Positions 8,742-15,841 of a DNA stretch of 64,000 nt are shown in pieces (the stretch's first letter is position 1; the number at the start of each line of letters is the position of its first letter). The position numbers were made by a program, and so were the translations under genes. The DNA is from Bacillus canaveralius (GTDB lineage Bacteria; Bacillota; Bacilli; Bacillales; Cytobacillaceae), in the NCBI RefSeq assembly GCF_002860125.1, contig NZ_PGVA01000054.1, positions 16,206 to 80,205 of the forward strand, read 5' to 3'. Under the pieces are notes generated by a model. The model saw only the letters and a list, made by a program, of their open reading frames with translations, was not told the DNA's origin and searched no databases.

Positions 8742-10276
8742 TTTTCCCTCACGCCTAGTTCGTTAGTCAAGGTATAATATTCACTTTTACTTGTTATCCA
8801 GCCGTCCACATAATCTTTGTATGCTACAAAATTGTTAGGATGAACGAGAAATGAATGGAGTGTTTCCTTATCAATAGTGATAATCGCTTGCTTGGCTATT
8901 TCGTTTCTTTTCTCTTCTTCCACTGCAAGATTTAATTCACTTATAACGTTGATAAGCTTATCATTCTGAATTTGACCGGGATTAATGGCACCACCGGGCA
9001 TATACGTCGAATTAAGGAAGAAACTTGCATCCCCTCTAGGAGAAGTAATCATACTGTAGGTAGCCAGATCCCAATGTTCGTTTTTCGCTAAATATTCATC
9101 AATGTTATCTACTTGTTGAATATTGATGGTGATACCAAGTTTCTTTGCATTAGATTGCAGGAGTTGCGCTATTAAAGGAAGTTCTGGTCGGTATGAGTAA
9201 GTTAGTAAGTTAAGCGAAAGAGGTTTACCATCCTTGTTTGCCTTTCCATTTTCAATTTCGTATCCTGCCGCTTCTAGATGCTTTTTTGCGATATGTAAGC
9301 CAAATGGCTCTTCTTCAGAGGCAGGGGCAAAAGGAAAATCTGACAAGAATGGTCCTGATGCGATTGTCGCTTGACCTGCCATTATGCTTTCCACCACTTC
9401 TTTTCGATCAATCAAAGCGTCGAAAGCTTTTCTTACATTCTGATCAGCTAATGATTCTTTGGAAGTGTTGTACATTAGGAGATGAGTTCGTAAGCTAGGA
9501 ACCACATTCGTAACGATTGTTTTATCGCTTTTTAAAGATTCAATGCTTTCAATGGCTGGACGATAAACAATATCTGCATCCCCTGATTGCAGAGCCAATG
9601 TGCGGGCATTTGCATCTTCGTTAAAAGTTAAAATTGCACGATCAAGCCTTGCTCGCCCATCCCAATATGCGTCATATCTCTCTAATTCCAATTTGCTATT
9701 TGCATCAAATGAAACAACCTGAAACGGCCCAGTTCCAATCGGTCTTTGATCAAAATTAGATTTACTTACGTCAATGATAGCTGTATTGGGATGGACCAGT
9801 TCAGAAGGCAAATGTGGCAAAGGCTGTTCGGTTTTTATAGTTAAGATTTGTCCCTCGGCAGTTAACGATTGGATTTTCAGAGAATTCTTAATAGCTTCGC
9901 TAACTTTTATATTTCTCTCTAACGAGGATTTAACAGCTTTTGCATTAACCTTTTTTCCATTTTGAAATGTCACATTGTCTCTAATTCTAAACACCCATGA
10001 CTGTCCGTTATCCTCAGTTTTCCATTCTTCTGCAAGCCAAGGTTCCAATTCTAATTCCTCGTTTATCTTAACAAGGGTTTCTGCTACCCCTGCCCTCACT
10101 GGAGTGTAATTTAAATGCGGATCCAATGTTTCACTCGGGAAGTTGGAGAGAAACGTTAACTCTTGCTTGTTTTTGTTAACTTTCCTTCCTTCCATCACAC
10201 TTGCAGATGAACATGCAGATAGAACTAGGAGAAAAATAGTGACCAATAATGTCATTCGTATTTTCTTTTTTGACAT
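8738..10276 (-). CDS. ABC transporter substrate-binding lipoprotein (CntA/NikA-like)
   Basis: A 512-residue lipoprotein with signal peptide and lipobox LSAC (Cys22), so it is anchored outside the cell membrane. It is a family 5 (SBP_bac_5) solute-binding protein, showing GTGPFQV, the segment GDADIVYRP and the TYSYRPELPLIAQLLQ block seen in CntA/NikA-like proteins. It is the first gene of the operon, starts 6 bases after GGAGGAG and lies 15 bases downstream of a Zur box. Expected role: capture of zinc (or nickel/cobalt) bound to the metallophore made by the last gene of the operon. The real ligand is not shown by sequence. Confidence 0.9.
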   Translation of the reverse strand: MSKKKIRMTLLVTIFLLVLSACSSASVMEGRKVNKNKQELTFLSNFPSETLDPHLNYTPVRAGVAETLVKINEELELEPWLAEEWKTEDNGQSWVFRIRDNVTFQNGKKVNAKAVKSSLERNIKVSEAIKNSLKIQSLTAEGQILTIKTEQPLPHLPSELVHPNTAIIDVSKSNFDQRPIGTGPFQVVSFDANSKLELERYDAYWDGRARLDRAILTFNEDANARTLALQSGDADIVYRPAIESIESLKSDKTIVTNVVPSLRTHLLMYNTSKESLADQNVRKAFDALIDRKEVVESIMAGQATIASGPFLSDFPFAPASEEEPFGLHIAKKHLEAAGYEIENGKANKDGKPLSLNLLTYSYRPELPLIAQLLQSNAKKLGITINIQQVDNIDEYLAKNEHWDLATYSMITSPRGDASFFLNSTYMPGGAINPGQIQNDKLINVISELNLAVEEEKRNEIAKQAIITIDKETLHSFLVHPNNFVAYKDYVDGWITSKSEYYTLTNELGVREK

Positions 10277-10290
10277 AGTGCTCTCCTCCG

Positions 10291-10311
10291 TAATCGAAAT
10301 TATTACGATTT
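10291..10311 (-). promoter_or_regulatory. Zur box 1, operon proximal
   Basis: The core TCGAAATTATTACGA differs from the Bacillus Zur core TCGTAATNATTACGA at one position, and the outer arms are AT-matched. It sits just upstream of the ribosome site of the lipoprotein gene, where a repressor would block transcription or early elongation. A Fur or PerR box would have TGATAAT or TTATAAT half-sites instead. Confidence 0.82.
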
Positions 10312-10690
10312 AAAATGTATAACACGAGAATGATAATAAACATGTGTTTGACAATTGGATATAATAAAAAATTGTTTTAAGGCAGTCCCTTCTAGTTCAA
10401 CTCCTTCCATTACTTTTTATAAATCGTTATAATTACGATTTATAACTATCACTTAACCAATGGTAAATCATTATAATTTAAATTTAAATGGGAAAAAAAT
10501 ATCATTTTTGATCGGTTCACTACTCCTCTTTCATTTTTATCATTTGTTTTGATAATGTAATTAAGGAGAATTTTAATTTGAAGGTGTCATATAATTTATT
10601 TTTACGAACAACATCATTATAGGTAGACGAAATCAAAAAATTTTTGCCGCTATTTTTTTAAATCATTTACTTATTGGTTACATTACCCTT
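10312..10690. other. regulatory intergenic region of the metallophore operon
   Basis: Besides the Zur boxes it holds TTGTCA at about 10348-10353 on the minus strand, a possible -35. On the plus strand an AAGGAG (10563-10568) is followed by TTG and a 14-codon open frame ending near 10622. The latter is too short to call as a gene but could be the decayed start of one. Confidence 0.35.
10421..10441. promoter_or_regulatory. Zur box 2, distal
   Basis: The core TCGTTATAATTACGA has one mismatch to the Bacillus Zur core, and the flanking AAA and TTT arms are perfect. It lies about 145 bases before the lipoprotein start and about 260 bases before the divergent small gene. It may therefore serve an upstream promoter of the operon or act with box 1. 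A third, much weaker copy with matching outer arms follows at 10465-10485. Confidence 0.8.
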
Positions 10691-10704
10691 AGGAGGTGAA
10701 AAAA

Positions 10705-10914
10705 GTGGATCAAGAAAAAGATGACGTCCAGGAAAAAATAAATGTTGAATTGGGTAACATGGGCTTGTACGGAACTACTTCCAATACAGAAATTGCCGGC
10801 TACGAAGCTTCGGGTGATATTGAAAATGCCGGGAGGCTGGATAAAGGTTTCAGAAAAGAAGAAGGACATAGGGGTGCAACAGCTTCACTTAAAGGAAAAC
10901 ATCAGCGAGATTGA
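10705..10914 (+). CDS. small hydrophilic protein, unknown
   Basis: A 69-residue, highly charged protein without membrane segments (starting MDQEKDDVQEK, ending KGKHQRD). The GTG at 10705 is chosen because AGGAGGTG lies 6 bases before it; an earlier GTG at 10696 is inside that ribosome site. The central part (TTSNTEIAGYEASG, RLDKGFRKEEGH) does not match a family I can name with confidence. Small polar proteins of this sort are common in Bacillaceae spores, but that is only a guess. A Rho-independent terminator follows at 11012. Confidence 0.65.
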   Translation: MDQEKDDVQEKINVELGNMGLYGTTSNTEIAGYEASGDIENAGRLDKGFRKEEGHRGATASLKGKHQRD

Positions 10915-11011
10915 TCAATAAGCATATACTTGACATCGTATTGAATCAATTTGAATTATTACTGGATCGAAAGGTTTGGATGGCCAACATTATATCGGGA
11001 AACGCGCAACT

Positions 11012-11043
11012 CACCTGATCCAGTTATGGACAGGTGTTTTTTT
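11012..11043 (+). terminator. terminator after the 69-residue protein gene
   Basis: CACCTG and CAGGTG arms (11012-11017 and 11031-11036) around a 13-base loop, followed by seven T. Confidence 0.75.
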
Positions 11044-11055
11044 ATTCATAAGAAC

Positions 11056-12174
11056 TTACCAATAAGAGGAGCCATCCCATAGATAGCGGGAGATTAACTC
11101 TTGATTGATGTTGACACCTATGCCAATTCCGCTCGGGATTTGAACGATCCCATTGCTGGGGTGTATATTGATCAGTTCGGAAAATGCATTTTCCATGACA
11201 TCCCACTCTATTGGTTCAATGTCTGTCTCATCCATTTTACTCGACGGAGACAAGCATGATTGACTGAATATCGTGTACAACCTTGATAAGGCCCCATCGT
11301 ACGCATGGGGCGACACCCTTGTTCCAAAATGACGCGCGAGCTGTAAAGTATCCCGGAAATCATCGATTCCATTTGCATGCATTAGATCCGGTTGAATAAT
11401 GTCTAAAGCATTTTCACATAAAAACGGCACAAATTGCTTCGCACCCTTTATATTTTCTCCCGCGCCAATTGGCACTGAGAGCAGTGTACGCAACAGTTTA
11501 AGCTCCGCCATGTTATCCAATGGCAGTGGTTCCTCAAACCAAAGCACATTTGACCATTTAGAAAAATGACGCTCCCACTTACGGGCAGTTGCCAGATCAT
11601 AGCTTTGGTTGGCATCAATGATGATCGGCAGTTTACCCTCGATCATGTCCTGCAGTGAATGAATATGAGATTCGTCTTCTTGCAGCGTCCTTCCGCCTAT
11701 TTTTACTTTTATTTTATTAAAACCTTGTGTAATTGTTTGTTCGATATATTGCAGTGAGTGATTAATCCAATCCTTCCTGTCGGTATACGATTGGAACGAG
11801 GCGTAAACCGGAACACTGTTTCGATAGCTGCCTCCCCACAGCTCACACACAGATAGGTTTGCGCTTTTAGCTGCTATTTCCGTTAAAGCCATACTCACTG
11901 CTGTTGCTGCCCGTTGATGCCACTTCTTTATCGTATTGACTAGCTGCAAACGATGATAAACAGACTTTCCGATTAAATAAGGAGTGATCCGCTCTTTAAA
12001 TCCGAGATGCAATGCAGGCAGCCAATCAATGCATTCTCCCCACCCATCTACACCGGAGTCTGTAATGATATGGATCAAATAGCAGGTTCTGTAATTCTTA
12101 TATCCGTTTGCATCACCATAAGGTTGCGAAATTTTGTAAAGCAACGGAAAAGTTTCGATTTTTTTAATTTGCAT
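11056..12174 (-). CDS. mandelate racemase/muconate lactonizing enzyme family protein
   Basis: A 372-residue enolase-superfamily enzyme with the N-terminal capping domain and the TIM barrel in the usual order: KVKIGG (KxK base), IDANQ, WFEEP and GAGEN supplying the three Mg2+ ligands, QPDLMH, and SPHAYDG, whose His suits a His-Asp dyad of the mandelate racemase subgroup. Such enzymes abstract a proton alpha to a carboxylate, as in sugar-acid dehydratases and racemases. The substrate is not predictable here. It follows the amidase operon in the same direction but a terminator intervenes, so it is probably its own unit. The AGGTGG ribosome site supports the ATG at 12174. Confidence 0.85.
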   Translation of the reverse strand: MQIKKIETFPLLYKISQPYGDANGYKNYRTCYLIHIITDSGVDGWGECIDWLPALHLGFKERITPYLIGKSVYHRLQLVNTIKKWHQRAATAVSMALTEIAAKSANLSVCELWGGSYRNSVPVYASFQSYTDRKDWINHSLQYIEQTITQGFNKIKVKIGGRTLQEDESHIHSLQDMIEGKLPIIIDANQSYDLATARKWERHFSKWSNVLWFEEPLPLDNMAELKLLRTLLSVPIGAGENIKGAKQFVPFLCENALDIIQPDLMHANGIDDFRDTLQLARHFGTRVSPHAYDGALSRLYTIFSQSCLSPSSKMDETDIEPIEWDVMENAFSELINIHPSNGIVQIPSGIGIGVNINQELISRYLWDGSSYW

Positions 12175-12411
12175 TGATGATCCACCTGCTTTGATTTTAT
12201 TACATCTTTTTAGATGATAACATTATGCCTTGTTGGCATATTCACGGTTTCAGATGTTTCCTTAATTTCGTACTAACTTTCTTAATATTTGTCACCCATA
12301 CCGGTTTCATTCTTTCAAAAAAACAAAATCCCAAAGTTATATCATTCAGGACATACATGGTTTTACTAATTATAATCAGTCCATACCTTAGTATACAAAC
12401 AACTTTAAAGA

Positions 12412-12455
12412 AAAAGAGGGTGCTCCAACAGCCAGGTTTTGGGATACCCTCTTTT
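12412..12455 (-). terminator. terminator of the amidase operon
   Basis: AAAAGAGGGT (12412-12421) pairs with ACCCTCTTTT (12446-12455) and on the minus strand is followed by a T-rich tail. It lies 112 bases after the amiS stop. The rest of 12175-12566 shows no convincing gene; the plus-strand open frame across it contains this hairpin and lacks a ribosome site. Confidence 0.8.
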
Positions 12456-12566
12456 GATATAATTGTCGACCAATTAATTAAAAAACAAGCTCTAAAAATG
12501 GTGGAGTTAGTCCCGCATTTAAATAAGAACCGGCTGATAAATACCAGTCAGTTTTCACTCAATCTC

Positions 12567-13190
12567 TTAAGTCGCAGAAACATCAAGGGAAGAATGCTTT
12601 TTCTTAATAGTCTTTGTTGAAAAGTACAATATAATAAAACTAACAACGACCGCCGCTGTTACAGCAGAAATTACAAGGGCGCTCACTTGGGTCCATACTC
12701 CGATTAAAGACAAAAATGCCGGAATAGTGGCAGTTAACCATGATTGAATCATAGTCACCCATCCTGTAAACCGACCAATGTCTTTATTCAAAGCAAGCAA
12801 TCGGAAAAATAAAAACCAAAGGAATGACCACATTAGCCAGATGATTCCAAACTTGTAGTCATTAAAATGGATGAAGGTTACTATTGAATATCCGACAGCC
12901 ATGATTGAAACCCATAGCGAGTACCACCCGAAACCCGTTGCATCTAAATCGCATAAATTGTTAATACCGACGTATAGATATGTGAAGCCAAATAAAAAAG
13001 TTCCAGACGCTTGCAAGATTGTCCATGAATCGTGAGGATTGGAAATAATGACATAGATCGGAGTAATCACCTGCAACGAGCCCACAAATAAGTTGAACAC
13101 ACCTGCACTTTTTCCTTCGACTTTCCCAAGCAACATCAAGCCATTAACAAAAAGTACCGCGCCGACATACAGCAAGCCAACATTGGACAT
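12567..13190 (-). CDS. amiS: AmiS/UreI family amide/urea channel
   Basis: A 207-residue protein with six or seven hydrophobic segments and the AmiS_UreI pattern (VGLLYVGAVLFVNGLMLLG, FLFGFTYLYVGI, GFGWYSLWV, MWSFLWFLFFRLLAL). Relatives are the proton-gated urea channel UreI of Helicobacter and the amide transporter AmiS of Pseudomonas and mycobacteria. Here it is the last gene of the amidase operon and should let short-chain amides or urea enter the cell for AmiE. The GAGGTG ribosome site lies just before ATG 13190. Confidence 0.92.
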   Translation of the reverse strand: MSNVGLLYVGAVLFVNGLMLLGKVEGKSAGVFNLFVGSLQVITPIYVIISNPHDSWTILQASGTFLFGFTYLYVGINNLCDLDATGFGWYSLWVSIMAVGYSIVTFIHFNDYKFGIIWLMWSFLWFLFFRLLALNKDIGRFTGWVTMIQSWLTATIPAFLSLIGVWTQVSALVISAVTAAVVVSFIILYFSTKTIKKKHSSLDVSAT

Positions 13191-13219
13191 ACTTCACACC
13201 TCTTTTTTATATATGAAAG

Positions 13220-13320
13220 AAAAAAAGAGCGGAGCGACATAAAATTAATCGTGCGTCTGCATTTTGTAGAGATAATATGCACTGCCTGTTACATAAATTT
13301 TTTTCATTTGCATCGCTCCA
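13220..13320 (-). promoter_or_regulatory. possible attenuator between the ATPase gene and amiS
   Basis: Seven base pairs (GGAGCGA/TCGCTCC), extended by AGC/GCT, enclose about 75 bases with the 22-codon ORF. The distal arm is followed by a T-rich run in the direction of amiS transcription. The loop is long for a simple terminator, so its efficiency is uncertain. Confidence 0.35.
13245..13313 (-). CDS. candidate 22-residue leader-type ORF before amiS
   Basis: An open frame with ATG 13313 preceded by GGTGGAG at good spacing, encoding a 22-residue basic/aromatic peptide (MQMKKIYVTGSAYYLY...). The ribosome site forms one arm (TCGCTCC at 13313-13319, plus strand) of a long-range inverted repeat. 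The other arm (GGAGCGA, 13231-13237) lies just after the stop codon and is followed on the minus strand by CTTTTTTTCTTT. This could be a real micro-gene, a translation-controlled attenuator of amiS, or chance. Confidence 0.35.
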   Translation of the reverse strand: MQMKKIYVTGSAYYLYKMQTHD

Positions 13321-13365
13321 CCGCTATTTTACCTCAGTTGTATCTTTAGCTAGTTAAACCCTTAA

Positions 13366-14463
13366 TCAGCCATGTTTTTCTATTGTGAGCTGATCTGCTG
13401 ATTTTCTAACAATAAATTCAACGTCATTTTCTCCTAACGTTAGTGAATGCAACTCCCTCGCTAATTGAATTTCTACTTGTTTTCTAAAGACACGTTTTAA
13501 TTCTCTAGCTCCATATTGGCGGCTAAATCCTTTTTTGATTAACCAATCCTTAGCTCCTTCCTCTAATCCAACCCGACATCGGTGTTTTTGAAGCCGCTTA
13601 TTTAAATCACTTATTAGCAGATCAATCATTTTATCCAATGCGTCCTCATCTAACCATTGGTAAACAACAGTTTCATCAATTCTGTTCAAGAATTCCGGGG
13701 CAAAATGTTTTTCCAATTGACGATTGACAACTTCCTTTAATGAATTGGTCCCGTACTTCATCGAATAAAATAATCGCGTGACCTTAGCTTTAAAATTAGG
13801 TTCCCCAAATTCAAAAACAGTCCTTGAACCAATATTGCTAGTCATGAAAATGATCGAATTGCGAAAATTAATTTCGGCCTCACCCGATGTTAAACGTAAA
13901 ATCCCGTTGTCAAAAACGTTTAACAAGGCTTGAACAACTGCCTGGTCAGCTTTTTCCACTTCATCAAATAAAACTATCCCGGGCTTTCCAAAAGTCCCCT
14001 CAACCTTACCTTTATTAAAGATTGTGGATCCCTCTTTACTGCCGGCATAGCCAGGTGGAGCGCCTGAAAATGCAGCGGCGTAATGTTCTTGCGCCAAAGT
14101 ATTCATATCAATCCTGTTGTATTGGTCTTTGTCGCCGTGCATAACTTCAGCCAATAGTTCAACAATTGCTGTTTTACCAACACCTGTAGGGCCAACCAAC
14201 AACGAAATAAAACGAGGGCGGTTTTGTTCAGAAATGTCGGACCAAGTAATACGCAATATATTTTCCACAAGAGCTAGGGCCTCATCTTGCCCGAATATTC
14301 TTTCCCGCAAGGCACTTACAATCTCATCTACATCAAAACGAAATCTGGTTTGAAGTTTTCGTTCGGGTGATACGGACAGATTATGAAGGGAATCTTCTTT
14401 CTTACTGCCCTCGGCACCGTTTAAAGATTGCAATCGATCAGTAATGTAAGGCATTCGTTGCAC
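13366..14463 (-). CDS. AAA+ ATPase, ClpB/AmiB-like, of the amidase operon
   Basis: A 365-residue protein equal to a single ClpA/ClpB-type AAA+ module. It has FGQDEAL, Walker A GPTGVGKT (91-98), a GYAG pore-loop motif within GAPPGYAGSKEG, Walker B VLFDEVEKA, sensor-1 IIFMTSNIGS and the small domain with FLNRIDE and YGARELKR. There is no N-terminal substrate domain and no IGF/LGF ClpP loop obvious to me, so it looks like a remodelling ATPase and not a protease partner. Pseudomonas amiB, in the amiEBCRS operon, encodes a similar Clp-like ATPase of unclear function. Placement 71 bases after amiE and before amiS matches that arrangement. Confidence 0.85.
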   Translation of the reverse strand: MQRMPYITDRLQSLNGAEGSKKEDSLHNLSVSPERKLQTRFRFDVDEIVSALRERIFGQDEALALVENILRITWSDISEQNRPRFISLLVGPTGVGKTAIVELLAEVMHGDKDQYNRIDMNTLAQEHYAAAFSGAPPGYAGSKEGSTIFNKGKVEGTFGKPGIVLFDEVEKADQAVVQALLNVFDNGILRLTSGEAEINFRNSIIFMTSNIGSRTVFEFGEPNFKAKVTRLFYSMKYGTNSLKEVVNRQLEKHFAPEFLNRIDETVVYQWLDEDALDKMIDLLISDLNKRLQKHRCRVGLEEGAKDWLIKKGFSRQYGARELKRVFRKQVEIQLARELHSLTLGENDVEFIVRKSADQLTIEKHG

Positions 14464-14473
14464 CTCCTAAGAT

Positions 14474-14526
14474 CACTTTCAGTAGAGCCAGATAGGAAAA
14501 GTCCCATCTGACTCGGTAGTAAAGTG
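14474..14526 (-). other. intercistronic stem-loop between amiE and the ATPase gene
   Basis: An extended imperfect hairpin (CACTTT with AAAGTG at the base, CCAGAT with ATCTG near the tip) fills almost the whole spacer. There is no T-run, so it is more likely an mRNA-stabilising or processing element than a terminator. Confidence 0.45.
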
Positions 14527-14534
14527 GATGCCCT

Positions 14535-15584
14535 TTAACGAATGCCTGCTTCCTTTTCCTTTCCTTCATGCGGGATTCCCTCGATTGGGCATTGGGCTGT
14601 TCCAATTGTTTTCCTTGTCATTTGTTCGACGTTTTCCTGTGCTTTCTTTGCATCCAAAACCCATGTACGGTAGAAGTCAAATGGGCAATCAGCAATACCT
14701 TTGTCGCCTTCACCTGATTGCAGGATTCCGGTATATCCTCTGTGGAGCAACTTAAACAGATGGTTTTGTGATTGCCAGTTGGCTCTTGCATCACGAATTT
14801 GTGAGACGGACAGTTCCGCATATTGAATCCCATTTTCTTCAGTTCCACAGGCTCCCAGAGTGCCACCGTCAAACCCAATAATCGAAGAGTGGCCAAAGTA
14901 GGAGTACACACCATCAAAACCGGTAGCATTTGCAACAGCTACATAAGATGTATTCATCCAAGCCATCGTTTTCGCTACCATCACTTGTTGTTCCTTCGAT
15001 GGATACATATAGCCTTGACAACGAACAATCAATTCGGCACCCTTCATCGCACAGTCTCGCCAAATTTCAGGGTAATTGCCGTCATCACAAATAATTAAAC
15101 TGATTTTTAATCCTTTAGGACCTTCTACAACATGTGTTGAATTACCGGGGTACCATGGTTCGATTGGATTCCAAGGTAGAATTTTACGGTACTTTTGAAC
15201 GATTTCACCTTTGTTATTCATAAGAATTAATGTGTTATATGGAGTTTTATTTGGATGGTCTTCATGTTGTTCACCTGTTAAGGAAAAAACGCCCCATACG
15301 TTAGACTTTCGACACGCTTGAGCAAAAATCTCTGTTTCTTCTCCGGGGATAGTAGTTGCTGTTGCATACATTTCTTCCTGATCATACATGATGCCCATGG
15401 TACTGTACTCAGGAAAAACCACTAGATCCATACCCGGAAGCCCCTTTTTCATTCCGGCAATCATATCGGCAATGTTGTGGCAGTTTTCCAAAACCTCCGC
15501 CTTCGTGTGCAGCCGAGGCATTTTGTAGTTCACAACAGCCACACCTGCAGTATCATTCGTACTTGTAATATCACCGTGTCTCAT
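14535..15584 (-). CDS. amiE: aliphatic amidase AmiE
   Basis: A 349-residue nitrilase-superfamily aliphatic amidase that hydrolyses short aliphatic amides such as acetamide or propionamide to acid and ammonia in the cytoplasm. The catalytic Glu59 (FPEYS), Lys134 (YRKILPW) and Cys166 ([10 protein letters not shown]) fall at exactly the AmiE positions when ATG 15584 (MRHGDI) is used. An upstream in-frame ATG at 15623 lies about at the predicted transcription start and is rejected; GAGGGGA precedes 15584. The C-terminal extension with FDFYRTWV is intact (Pseudomonas AmiE has 346 residues). It is the first gene of a sigma-54-controlled operon with the ATPase and amiS. Confidence 0.96.
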   Translation of the reverse strand: MRHGDITSTNDTAGVAVVNYKMPRLHTKAEVLENCHNIADMIAGMKKGLPGMDLVVFPEYSTMGIMYDQEEMYATATTIPGEETEIFAQACRKSNVWGVFSLTGEQHEDHPNKTPYNTLILMNNKGEIVQKYRKILPWNPIEPWYPGNSTHVVEGPKGLKISLIICDDGNYPEIWRDCAMKGAELIVRCQGYMYPSKEQQVMVAKTMAWMNTSYVAVANATGFDGVYSYFGHSSIIGFDGGTLGACGTEENGIQYAELSVSQIRDARANWQSQNHLFKLLHRGYTGILQSGEGDKGIADCPFDFYRTWVLDAKKAQENVEQMTRKTIGTAQCPIEGIPHEGKEKEAGIR

Positions 15585-15640
15585 AAAAGATCCCCTCTTC
15601 ATCATTTTTTTGTGTATATTCACTACACAATAATGTTTAT

Positions 15641-15657
15641 TGCAAGTTCCATGCCAA
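15641..15657 (-). promoter_or_regulatory. sigma-54 (-24/-12) promoter of amiE
   Basis: The minus strand reads TTGGCATGGAACTTGCA, matching the sigma-54 consensus TTGGCACG-N4-TTGCW with one change and with exactly 10 bases between the GG and GC dinucleotides. The start codon is about 57 bases downstream of the -12 element. The adjacent divergent gene encodes a sigma-54 activator. A short palindrome, AAACGTCGTTT (15768-15778), about 110 bases upstream is a possible activator site. Confidence 0.88.
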
Positions 15658-15841
15658 CTTCATATCCCCTTAAAATCGGCTTTTTTCAGACAGATTTGAA
15701 AGACTTGTTTGAATTTGTTACAATGTATTCAGAAAATTCGGTGATTTATACAACCCATAACGAGGCTAAACGTCGTTTGAGTTTACTTGTTTCAATTTAA
15801 AACAGTGAGTCATTTTAAAACAAAACGGGGGAGGTAAATCG

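Noticed and set aside
3200..10276. Calling the operon a complete staphylopine locus
   Set aside because: The dehydrogenase and racemase genes are missing, and the exporter is MATE and not MFS, so only a CntL-like partial pathway is supported.
10291..10441. Reading the palindromes as Fur or PerR boxes
   Set aside because: The half-sites contain TCG...CGA, which is specific to the Zur core; Fur and PerR boxes lack it.
12225..12620. 131-codon plus-strand open frame
   Set aside because: It has no ribosome site, spans the terminator of the amidase operon and overlaps the end of amiS on the other strand.
15584..15623. Longer amiE with 13 extra N-terminal residues
   Set aside because: The extra ATG lies at about the sigma-54 transcription start, and the MRHGDI start matches AmiE residue numbering with a proper ribosome site.
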